Source of the DNA: Ilex aquifolium
Lineage: Eukaryota; Streptophyta; Magnoliopsida; Aquifoliales; Aquifoliaceae
Assembly: GCA_951799425.1 (NCBI GenBank)
Contig: OX637407.1
Location: 1,495,501 to 1,559,500, forward strand
Direction: 5' to 3'
Length of the DNA: 64,000 nucleotides
Shown here in pieces: positions 49,373 through 57,820 of the stretch (its first letter is position 1; the number at the start of each line of letters is the position of its first letter). Both the position numbers and the translations under genes were made by a program. The notes beneath the pieces are model-generated. The model worked only from the letters and a program-made list of their open reading frames with translations, was not told where the DNA came from and made no database searches.

Positions 49373-50084
49373 TATCAAACTTAAATGGCACATCTTTCTC
49401 TAAAAGGTTACACAAAGGCTTTGTGATCTTGGAAAAGTTCTTTATGAATCGCCTATAAAATCCTGCATGACCCAAAAAACTTTGAATTCCCTTGACTGAT
49501 GTTGGTGGTGGTAGTTTCTCAATAGTCTCTATTTTTGCCCTATCCACCTCTATGCCATTAGAAGAAACTTTGTGCCCCAAAATAATACCTTCTTGAACCA
49601 TGAAGTGATACTTTTCCCAGTTTAACACCAAGTTTGTTTCCACACATCTTTTCAGCACAAGAGTTAGGTTCTCTAAACATAGGTCAAAGCTATCTCCAAA
49701 TACCGAAAAATCATCCATAAATACCTCAAGATTTTGCTCGAACATGTCGGAGAATATTGTCATCATGCATCGTTGAAACGTTGTAGGTGCGTTGAATAAC
49801 CCAAAAGGCATCCTCCGGAATGCAAAGGTTCCATAGGGGTAGGTAAACGTAGTCTTCTCCTGATCCTCGGGTGCTATTGCGATCTGATTATAGCCGGAAT
49901 ACCCATCCAATAGACAATAAAATACATGCTCAGCCAATCTGTCAAGCATCTGATCAATGAATGGTAGAGGGAAATGATCTTTTCGAGTTGCCTTATTGAG
50001 TTTGCGATAATCCATACATACTCTCCACCCAGTCACTGTTCTTGTTGGGATTAACTCATTGTTCTCATTGGACACTACCGTCAT
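49373..50084 (-). pseudogene. Athila-type reverse transcriptase fragment
   Basis: Palm and fingers motifs are well kept: GWRVCMDYRKLN, LLDGYSGYNQIAIAPEDQEKT, MPFGLFNAPTTFQRCM, FMDDFSVFG. It ends in the connection region (FLGHAGFYRRFIKNFS). It resembles the A2 RT but is more regular. A fragment only. Confidence 0.88.
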
Positions 50085-50551
50085 GGTTGATTGTTCTCAT
50101 TGGCCACACAATCATATACTAAGCACAAAATATGACAAACAACTTATATATGATCAACAAGAACTAGAAACGAGAGTAGATCAATTTAACTAAACATTAG
50201 GTTCCGTTGCAATCTTAATAAAAATTTAGTTCATAATGTAATTGAAAAACATCTTTCTCAAATTAAACAACTTCTCAAAAAATCAAGAACTAAAAGTAAG
50301 AGAAAAGGAATGAAAACTTAGTTGCAATCTTCAATCTCTCTCTAGCCTTCAATCCCGATTTTCTTCGCGTCGCTTCCTTCGATTCTTGCCTTCAATTTTC
50401 TATCAATCCTTGGTCTTCTTCTTATGTTTTCAGCCCCCAAAATCAGTATATCCCTTTCCAACTCAAACCCTAGCATATATGTAGCATTAGAGTCCAATTT
50501 TGGGTCAAAAACAAGTCAAAATTCGCGTCAAGAGCCAACACAAGCAACACA

Positions 50552-50630
50552 AGCGCCTAGGCGCTGAAAAGGCGCTGCTTGGACAGTATGTGGGCGTAGG
50601 GGCGCTGAAAAGGCGCTGGAAAGGCGCTGC
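50552..50630 (-). repeat. Palindrome array, core AGCGCCTAGGCGCT
   Basis: One perfect 14-base palindrome (50552-50565) followed by repeated GGCGCTGAAAAGGCGCTG. A TATA-like CATATATGC lies about 70 bases downstream on the minus strand (near 50475). Confidence 0.7.
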
Positions 50631-51490
50631 CCCATTTTTAGCCTAAAGCCTCCCTTGTTGCTTAGCCTTCAAAAATCTAACATTTAGGCTCCAAATTGAC
50701 CTAGTTTCCATCCAAATGATCTTGTTGCTTCCAAATGATGATTCCTACCAAATAACATCAAAACACAAAAAAATAAAATAAAAAAGAACATAAAATAATT
50801 GAAAACTTGCAAATTCCTCAAGCCGAAAGTACTCAATTCGTAGGTATAAAACCCACTCATCACCCGTCCTTGGAATCTCACCCAAACCCGACCTCCTTGG
50901 TATGGTTTTGTAGCCCTTGGCGAGGAGAACAACTTTTGTTCTTGGGTCGAGGGGATTCGAGCACCCAATCTCCGTATATCGTAGAGAGAAGATGGAGAGC
51001 CCAAGCTTTTTCCCTCTCTTCTTGCTCTCTCTTTTTAATCGGGCAAAAGGCTGAGAGATTGGGGAAGAAAATCTGATTTTCTTCCCCTTTTTATAGTCCC
51101 CAAATATTTGGTCCACAATTCGCCACACGTCCTCCTTTTTCGGGGTCCGTTTTCGCCCCGAAACGATTAAATTTCGCCCCAGTTCAAGTTCAAAGTATTT
51201 TTATTTCAATTTTCTTTAAATTATTTTTCAAATTTCAAAATTTTATTAAAAATTTCGTTTTTGGGTCACCCGAGACCCGATCGCCTCGTAAAATGCAAAA
51301 AATCTGACCATCTCGAAATTCGATGAAAATTAATAGGGTTGCTAGATTTCGCAAGACGAATCTAACGGTGAGGTCCGTTTCATCATCCAAACTCTACAAA
51401 AATTCAAGTTTTTAACCCGTACCGTAGTGGCAAATTACCGTTTTGCCCCTTTTTGTAAAAAGTTCAAATTTACCCAGGTTTTACATGCAT

Positions 51491-52903
51491 GGCCCGAACC
51501 AAGCGAACCGCACCCGACTCCTCTCAACCCGAGGAGCCTGACAGTCGCAAGAGAAGTGGAGAGGAGTCTAGCGGGGACCGGAATGAGTAGAGAAAAAAAG
51601 CCAAAAATGAGGCTAGGAACCAACTGATTCAAGAAAAGAATGTCACATGCGAGCGGTTCCTCGACACATTTCCATTGGTCCGAGGAACGAGGTTGTTAAG
51701 CTCATTCTTGCCCATGGCATGGCATTCTGGTTCGAGCCTGTGGATGGGTATAACTTGTCCCTATGTAGGGAATTCTATCAGAAGCTAAAAGTTGTGGAGG
51801 TGAATGAGGTCGAAACATTAAAGGCAAACATCAGGGGTAAGGCATTTTAGGTGACCCCCGCCGTCATTGCCACTCTCCTAGGAAATTATGAGAGAACGCC
51901 CTCCTCCATGCCAGTTTATCCTCACAACATCTCCCGAGTCAAGACAGTTGAAGAGTATGTGGCATTAATGTATGAGGACCGTAGTCAGTTTAAGGGAATT
52001 GTCCAAGTTGGGGGGTTGAAGCACTCTTATAGACTTTTGAATAAACTTCTTCATTACAATCTTCTACCGAGCGGCGTAGAAAAGACGCCGAATATTGAAA
52101 AGTTGGCTCTTTTGGACGATGTCATGTCAGGAAAGACGGTTGACTTCGCTCTTTTCATTTGGGAAGTGATGAAAGATTTCGCTGAGACACAGAAGCCCAA
52201 GGCCAATCTTCCTTTCGGGAGTTTGGTGACCCGGATGTGCTTGCATTTCAAGTGCAAGGGTTACGCTTTTGACAAAATCACTCCTCCCGACACCGGGGTA
52301 ATTGGGAAGGCAAGTAGCAAGAAGAGAAAGGCGATGAGTCGGGGGGAGCGAGTTAAGGCTTTAAGACCAGACTCTAAGGCTGCTAGGCCTTCATCTTCTG
52401 CTGGACCCTCTTCATCAGTCCCATCCTCTTCTGCATCAGAGCGCTCAATACCTCAGCGCCTCAATGCATTAGAGGTGTCTGTACATGGTATTTCAGTGAT
52501 GATGACGGAGCTTTTCATGCATACTTTCCCAAGGAGGCCCATCCCGGGTGGACCACCACATTTAGCTTCTGAACCTATACCTCCTGCCTCGGTCCCATCT
52601 GCCTCCACAGTGGTTGAGGTGGACGGTGATGATGAAGACACAGATGAGGATGTGGAGGGAGAGAGTGACTTTGATAGGGATGATGATGGGGGTAGTGATG
52701 ACAGAGACGGAAATGACGATGATGATTATTGTTTTCATTGTGGTTGTTTTTGCCTTTATGGAGGAGTAGGATATTGTAGGTTCTATCTTTTCTTTTTGTT
52801 TTGGAGTGGAGTAACTGGCCTTGTAGAAGAATCCTTAGGTTTTAGGCCATTTTGTCTCTTTTTGATGTTTGACTCCATGTACTATAACCTTGAACCACAT
52901 TAA
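51491..52903 (+). pseudogene. Env-like ORF of A2, main part
   Basis: It continues after the chromovirus with a basic stretch (ARTKRTAPDSSQPEEPDSRKRSGEE in part). The globular domain follows: REFYQKLKVVEVNEVETL, VTPAVIATLLGNYERTP, VYPHNISRVKTVEEY, LHYNLLPSGVEKTP, LPFGSLVTRMCLHFKCKG. Then come a Ser/Pro linker, a strongly acidic run (about 52620-52720) and a Cys-rich, partly hydrophobic end. It is close to A1's ORF, so the protein is conserved between copies. Domain type as for A1. About two breaks besides the insertion. Function unknown. Confidence 0.72.
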
Positions 52904-53065
52904 TGAAATACAACAGTTTTTGTTCCATTTGTGCCAAGTTCATTACGTTAATTGCATTATGATTTTTATATTTTGAGTGTTTGATGGATGAGTTGTGGAA
53001 ATGGTTTGTTTCAGTGTTATACTTGTTATCTTGTTATGAAAATAAATTTTGCTAGGGACTAGCAA
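52904..53065 (+). other. 3' UTR of A2 env-like ORF with pre-PPT hairpin
   Basis: It ends in TTGCTAG-GGA-CTAGCAA (53049-53065), a perfect 7-bp stem with three-base loop, immediately before the polypurine tract. A1 has the same hairpin at 56955-56971. Confidence 0.65.
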
Positions 53066-53082
53066 AACTCAAGTTGGGGGTG
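53066..53082 (+). other. Polypurine tract of A2
   Basis: AACTCAAGTTGGGGGTG-type text directly before the 3' LTR start TGATTAGC. Confidence 0.8.
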
Positions 53083-53328
53083 TGATTAGCACAAAACATT
53101 GCATATTTAAAGTGCTTTTGCATCCCTTTTGTGCCGATTTTTGAGGTTAATATGAGTTGACATGCATTGTTTGTGCTATTTATAGAATTTCGATATGGTT
53201 GCAGATAAAAGGTGATAAATGATGCTTGTTAAAGCCTTCACATAGTGTTTGAGATGAATGATGATGAAAGGATGGCTTGACGATAGCTCAGGAGGTGAAG
53301 AAACCAAGAAATCAGCAAAAGCCAAGAA

Positions 53329-53460
53329 AAACCTACTGGTAGGCCCTACCGGTAGGTTTTGGCTACTGTTCCGCACCTACCGCCAAACCTATCGGTATTT
53401 TTAGCTCACTAGAGTGAAACCTACCGGTAGGTTTCCATTGAACTACCGGTAGGTTTTACT
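53329..53460 (+). repeat. Palindrome array of A2 3' LTR, core CCTACCGGTAGG
   Basis: Cores are spaced by TTTTGGCTACTG, CTCACTAGAGTGAAA and TTTCCATTGAA. Better kept than the 5' copy. Confidence 0.8.
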
Positions 53461-54782
53461 GAAACAACCCAGATTCTACATATCAAGCTCTGCCACCTTG
53501 GGGGTCCCACCAAGCACACTCCCACTTGTCCCTAACACTTCTTACACTCTGAACACCCCTTCCTCAAACTACATTGGAATTTTGGAGCTTTGGGCATTAA
53601 TGAAGAGAGAGGAGAGAGAAGATGCTGGGTGTGCAGGCAAAGCCTGCACTTGCCTGCACCAACCCATCCCTTGCAGCCCCTATGGATGGAGATCACATCA
53701 CACAGCTAGGGCATCACTCCATGGACATTTTTGGCAAGGAGAATAGACCATTATTCAGCATTATGCAATACACATTGTAATATATATATAGAGAGAGAGA
53801 GAGAAAGTCTAGGAAGAAGATGAATAGTGTTAGAAAGAGAAGTTGAGATTTTTGCATTTTCTTCGACCCATTGTCTTGTAATTTCATGTAAGAATCTTCT
53901 AAGCTTTGTTTGAAGTCTTTAATGCTATTTATTGCAAGTTGTTTTCAATTTTAGTCTTCCATTAAAGCTTTCACCATTAATGCATTCAAGTTCTTCAATT
54001 TCTTAGTTAGAGATGGGTATTCAATGCACTTTATTTTAGTTTATGTTTTCTTGCATTTACGTAGCTAGAATCTTCAATTCCTTAGAATGTCTTCTCATTA
54101 CATTGTTGTCTTTAACTTAAGCATGAGTAGCTAAGTCTTTAAGTTGGCTAATCCAAGGGAGACCTCCTCTTGGGTATGCCATTTCAACTCATCTTCTTTC
54201 CTCCCCTCGGTGTACGATGGTTCGGTTTGACTGGGTTAAGTGCGGACATGGTTGTGAGTCTTTGATATCCCGTAGGTCTGATCATGAGTTATGCTTGGAT
54301 CCTCACTTCCATCTCGTCCCTCACTTCCCACGAATCAATCGTTCATCTATGCACCATTGGAAGAAGGTTTCAAGTTGACTTGACATTCCCATTGGAATGA
54401 ACCATTCGGATTAGCCAACACTTGTTTCCCATTTCATTTTCATCACAACATAATCAAAATCCAAACTTCAACCAACAAAAGATTTTACACTTTACCCTTT
54501 TCTACCAAAATCACTGATTAACCCTAATTAAGTATAAATTAAAGTTATTAATAAAGTCAAATTAGTGTAATAAAATAACTAAAAAGTGGTAAATATTATG
54601 AATTATAGTTTGTATGTAAATTAAAAGTTTTACATTTTATGTCCAAAAGTTTCAGGTTTAATGCAGAAATACTACAAAATACAAGGAACAAACTGTCAAA
54701 GCTTGAAAGGACAAAAGGCCAAAGTGTAATTTCTACAAAGCAAGAGTCATCACATGCAAGTTGCAAACATCCAGCAAGGTTT

Positions 54783-54819
54783 CACCGTCCAGACGGTGGG
54801 ACTGCCGTCCGGACGGTCA
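54783..54819 (+). repeat. Palindrome pair, core CCGTCCGGACGG
   Basis: CACCGTCCAGACGGTG (54783-54798) and CCGTCCGGACGG (54805-54816), six bases apart. Confidence 0.8.
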
Positions 54820-54866
54820 CCTTTGTCAGAATTCAAGTTGCCCACTTGCCCACTTGCCTTCCCACG

Positions 54867-54878
54867 CCTATAAATAGG
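54867..54878 (+). promoter_or_regulatory. TATA box of solo LTR 54515-56394
   Basis: CCTATAAATAGG, itself a perfect palindrome, about 50 bases after the CCGTCCGGACGG pair. Confidence 0.75.
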
Positions 54879-55315
54879 CTGCTCCTCTTCAGCTTTAAGA
54901 AGGCCGGGCAAGATAATTCTGAGAGCTCCTGAAGCTTGTTCAAAGAGAGAAAAAAGAGAAAGAAAAGATAGAAAAGAGAAGTGAAAACACGCGCCGGTCC
55001 GTGTTATACTTCAGCCCTACGTCCTGTATTTTTATATTTTCGTTGTATCTTTCCATTCAGATAGTTGAACTGCTGCCACTTTTTCATCTTAATCGATCAT
55101 AAGAGTGGTTGTGTTTCAATCGTTCCCTGCGAAAGACATTTAAATTCCGCACTTTACTTTCTGTTGTAATGACAACTGCTAGCTCTCCTTGCTTGTCTAT
55201 AGCAATGGAGCGTGAGTAGTTCCGTATATCCTCCGGTTCGAGGGGAACATATGTATAATATCAGTCTGTTTATGGAATTGCTGATGTTTTATTTATATGT
55301 TTATTATATATATGA

Positions 55316-55990
55316 GACGGGCCTACTAGAATAACCCCGGCGTTCCTACCGGTATGGTTAACCCTCCACCGGAATGCTGAGGAAGTTCCACTGACGCCTG
55401 GTATTACTATATATAATAATATTGCCTACTAGAATAACCCCGGTGATCCTATCGGTATGGCTAGTCCTCCACCGGAAAGCTGAGGAAGTTCTACTGTCAA
55501 TATATATATTACAAGATAACCTATTGAATAATTCAAGTATGCCGTTTGAGTGACTTCACTTTCTGGGTGATGTATCTAAATACAGTTAGCCTAAGAAGCG
55601 GTTGTGTTATGATTAACTACTAACGGTGACCTGACAAGTCACCGGAAGATAGTCTGTACCCCCTGCGGATTTTACTTGGATTACTCAATTGGACATCTAT
55701 GCCCAGTGTAGCCTAAGAAGCAGCTGTGCTATATATTACCACCAGTGTAGCTTAAGAAGCAGCTGTGTTATGGTTTATTATATACGCATTTGCAATCATG
55801 AGATCAAGTGAATAACTCAAGTATTCCTCATGAATGGCTTGACCTTCTGGTTTGCTTGAGTTAATCAGTTGACGTGGATATAACCAGTGTGGCTTGAGAA
55901 GCAGCTGTGTTACAAAATATTACCACCAGTGTAGCTTGAGAAGCAGCTGTGTTATGGTTTATATACATCAGACCTGCCGGTTAGCTTTCC
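55316..55990 (+). repeat. Diverged internal repeats in solo LTR
   Basis: Two sets intermingle. One is a roughly 110-bp unit with AGAATAACCCCGG and CTGAGGAAGTTC (two copies). The other is a shorter unit with AAGAAGCAGCTGTGTTA (about five copies). They lie in the transcribed part after the TATA box. No coding potential. Confidence 0.7.
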
Positions 55991-56436
55991 AGTAAAATGG
56001 AAGTTAATTGATGTGAGGTAGCAATTCCATAATACAACTAATATAACGCATGTGAGATCCTTGAACTGAAGGATATCTTTTATATTTCTGTCATTAATCT
56101 ACTTTACTTACGCATTTCATTATTGTTGCAATTTAATTCCGTCTTTTAATTAAGTTAAGTTACTCGAACAGACTAAGCTCACACCACAAGCTCTCAAACA
56201 TCAAACTACTCCAAACAACCTCTTTATGGCTTTATTTTTATTTTATTGTTTTTATTTTATCTTTAATCTCTAATTACTAAAACTCTCTGTGGGATCGATA
56301 CTTGGACTTAAAAACCGAGAAAACTACAATTTGACCACTTATACTTGGGTGTAATATAACAATATAATTCAGACACACTAAAAAGTGCGAATCAATCACC
56401 TTCAAAACGATTCACCTCCTTCCCTGAGGAGACGAC

Positions 56437-56455
56437 CTTGGAATACGATTCCAAG
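56437..56455 (+). other. Conserved LTR hairpin (copy 5)
   Basis: CTTGGAA, TACGA loop, TTCCAAG, same as in the 5' LTR. Confidence 0.6.
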
Positions 56456-56662
56456 TAAAACACGACAAGCAAAAGTCTCTCTGCGCTTGGGGAGCATTTT
56501 TGTTCACACACACACATTTCATTTTCCACCATTCTGTTGCCCTTTCTTTTGACATCATTCCAAGGGAGCGTGACACTCCCCTCCCCTTTTCACACATACA
56601 CCATATACACATTGAGGGATGATGTTAGGAGATTAGGAACAACAAAGGAAAATAACCAAGCA

Positions 56663-57036
56663 ATGACTAGGATGATGGGATGTTTTGTTTCTCTTTTGTT
56701 TCAGATTTTACACAATAGGGTTAGTTTTGTCGGCCTAGTAGAAGTGTCTTTAGGATTTTAGGCCATTTTGTTTTGAACTCTAACCTTTTGTACTGAACTT
56801 TTGAAATGATTAATGAAAAATGCCACAGTTGTTTGTTCCATCTTGACGAAGTTCATTTCGTTAATTGCATTGTATTTTTGCATTTTAAATGTTAGTGATA
56901 TACTTGTTTAAATGGATTGTTGTAGTTTTATGCTTTGTGGTTGAAAATAAAAGTTTGCTAGGGACTAGCAAAACTCAAGTTGGGGGGTGTGATTAGCACA
57001 AAAGATTGCACATCATTTACACATTTGCACCCTTTT
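56663..57036 (+). other. A1 3' UTR, polypurine tract and start of A1 3' LTR
   Basis: It starts with the duplicated atgac, then A1's 3' UTR. The TTGCTAG-GGA-CTAGCAA hairpin is at 56955-56971, the polypurine tract at 56972-56989 and the LTR start TGATTAGCACAAAAGATTG at 56990. After 47 bases element B begins. Confidence 0.85.
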
Positions 57037-57245
57037 TGGAAAGAAAATAAAGAAAGTAGAAGAAAGCTAGTCACTTTTGGAGGGTTTCCACCGCAACCAA
57101 AAGGGGATCTATCTTCCTTCTTGCAAGTAATTGAAAGCCTAAGTTTAAGACTAATTCTATAACAAACTAAGAGATGTTGGTCTAATGTCAAACCAATCTC
57201 AAGAACCACTCTCCAAGCTCCCCCTTGAAGCTCCCACAATGGGAG

Positions 57246-57255
57246 TATTTATAGG
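57246..57255 (-). promoter_or_regulatory. TATA box of B LTR
   Basis: CTATAAATAC on the minus strand, downstream of the TTCGAA array. Confidence 0.65.
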
Positions 57256-57346
57256 CAAGGAGGAGGGGACAAGAGGGGGTGAAGGAATAGTGTATGCCAC
57301 CCAAGTCCAAGTGAAAAGCCAACCACTCTGTAGCTAGTCTGGAGAC

Positions 57347-57655
57347 AACGTTCGAACATTGTCTGGCGTTCGAACGTTGTCTCTGTCTTTGCTTGATAGG
57401 AGTTCGAACGTGCTGATGGGGTCTGACCTTCCCACTCAAGTGGCCTGTAGTCTTCTGTGAAGTCCAATTCCACACTCCATGCAGCAGTCTGGTCTTCAAA
57501 TAATTAAAGGGGACATTCGAACATTGATTGGCATTCGAACGTGGTACTCAAGTACCTCAGTCTTCCTTCTTGGCTGTAACACACCATGTCTCAGCAGTCT
57601 GGCCTTCACATGTTTCAAGGGAACGTTCGAACGTGAGTTGGCGTTCGAACGTTCC
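57347..57655 (-). repeat. Palindrome array of B LTR, core ACGTTCGAACGT
   Basis: Seven TTCGAA cores, mostly in pairs of the form ACGTTCGAACGCCAA, three bases, ACGTTCGAACGT. Confidence 0.85.
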
Positions 57656-57808
57656 TGCTTTGTTCCAAGCTTTTCCCATTCAAGTGTGATTCTTGTTGCC
57701 CTTGAGCCCTTGTTCACTTTAAGACCTGAAATGTCATCATTTACACTCCATCAAAGTATAATTAGTCTTAAAAAGGCATAGTGATATGCTAATTTTAACT
57801 ACTAATCA

Positions 57809-57820
57809 CACCCCCAACCT
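57809..57820 (-). other. Polypurine tract of B
   Basis: AGGTTGGGGGTG on the minus strand directly before the 3' LTR. A decayed form of the pre-PPT hairpin lies beside it. Confidence 0.75.

Larger units (their letters stand above)
49373..50862 (-). mobile_element. Athila-type chimera (LTR joined to RT) inside chromovirus LTR
   Basis: On the minus strand an LTR-like segment (50862 to about 50090, start TGATGAGTGGG) is followed directly by reverse transcriptase (50084-49373; GWRVCMDYRKLNKATRKDHF, FMDDFSVFGDSF, ILGHKVSSNGIEVD). The two parts meet at a shared TTGTTCTCATTGG. Gag, protease, RNase H and integrase are absent. A palindrome array (AGCGCCTAGGCGCT) lies in its LTR part at 50552-50630. 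Confidence 0.8.
40040..51485 (-). mobile_element. Chromovirus (Ty3) inserted in A2 env-like ORF, TSD tgcat
   Basis: Minus-strand element with 5' LTR 46686-51485 (itself invaded), primer site, gag, pol, polypurine tract and 3' LTR 40040-42770. Perfect duplications tgcat flank it (40035-40039, 51486-51490). The first 115 bases of the two LTRs differ at about three positions, younger than its host A2, as nesting requires. Pol resembles the fragment at 19488-21561. Broken at about ten places. Not all expected gag and RT parts are recognisable. Confidence 0.93.
46686..51485 (-). repeat. 5' LTR of chromovirus, carrying two later inserts
   Basis: Matches 40040-42770 except for a solo LTR (46802-48543) and an Athila-type chimera (49373-50862). 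The chimera occupies the place of LTR sequence present in the partner. It retains the CCTTCCGGAAGG array (48755-48935). Confidence 0.9.
54515..56394 (+). repeat. Solo LTR (1880 bp) in A2 3' LTR, TSD atcac
   Basis: TGATTAACCC to GTGCGAATCA, flanked by perfect atcac (54510-54514, 56395-56399). Palindromes ACCGTCCAGACGGT and CCGTCCGGACGG (54783-54819) precede a TATA box (54867-54878) by about 50 bases. Downstream, 55316-55990 holds diverged internal repeats (AAGAAGCAGCTGTGTTA about five times; CACCGGAAWGCTGAGGAAG twice). It ends in text typical of Tat/Athila LTR ends (GGGATCGATACTTGGAC). Same family as 46802-48543. Confidence 0.93.
28093..56662 (+). mobile_element. Athila-type element A2, complete outline with nested insertions
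   Basis: 5' LTR 28093-31631, primer site, gag, pol, post-pol block, env-like ORF, polypurine tract, 3' LTR 53083-56662. It is flanked by perfect 5-bp duplications atgac (28088-28092 and 56663-56667), so the 28.6-kb span is one insertion event into A1's env-like gene. Without nested DNA it would be about 13 kb. The first 243 bases of its two LTRs differ at about 11 positions (about 4.5 percent), so it is clearly older than the Tekay-like element. Gag-pol has roughly ten breaks. Confidence 0.93.
53083..56662 (+). repeat. 3' LTR of A2 (about 1695 bp without nested solo LTR)
   Basis: Partner of 28093-31631, interrupted by the solo LTR at 54515-56394. Contains the ACCGGT array 53329-53460, a TATA-like ATATATATATAG run near 53780 and the hairpin 56437-56455. 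Confidence 0.92.
25581..57036 (+). mobile_element. Athila-type element A1, 3' part, split by element A2
   Basis: The order is post-pol noncoding region (25581-26330), palindrome array, env-like ORF (26760-28092), then after A2 (28093-56662) the 3' UTR, polypurine tract and the first 47 bases of the 3' LTR (56990-57036). There element B cuts in. The post-pol region aligns with 38800-39580 of A2. Gag and pol are not present between here and the possible 5' LTR at 21562. Older than A2, which it hosts; broken at several places. Confidence 0.85.
57037..57808 (-). repeat. 3' LTR of element B (772 bp)
   Basis: Starts TGATTAGTAGTTAAAATTAG at 57808 right after the polypurine tract; the end is placed at 57037 where A1 LTR sequence stops. 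It holds a GTTCGAAC array (57347-57655) and, about 90 bases on, a TATA box (CTATAAATAC, 57246-57255). Open frames inside are not genes. Confidence 0.78.

Noticed and set aside
50684-51128. Two open frames of 106 and 127 codons
   Set aside because: They cross the boundary between the Athila chimera and the chromovirus LTR, so they cannot be a native gene.
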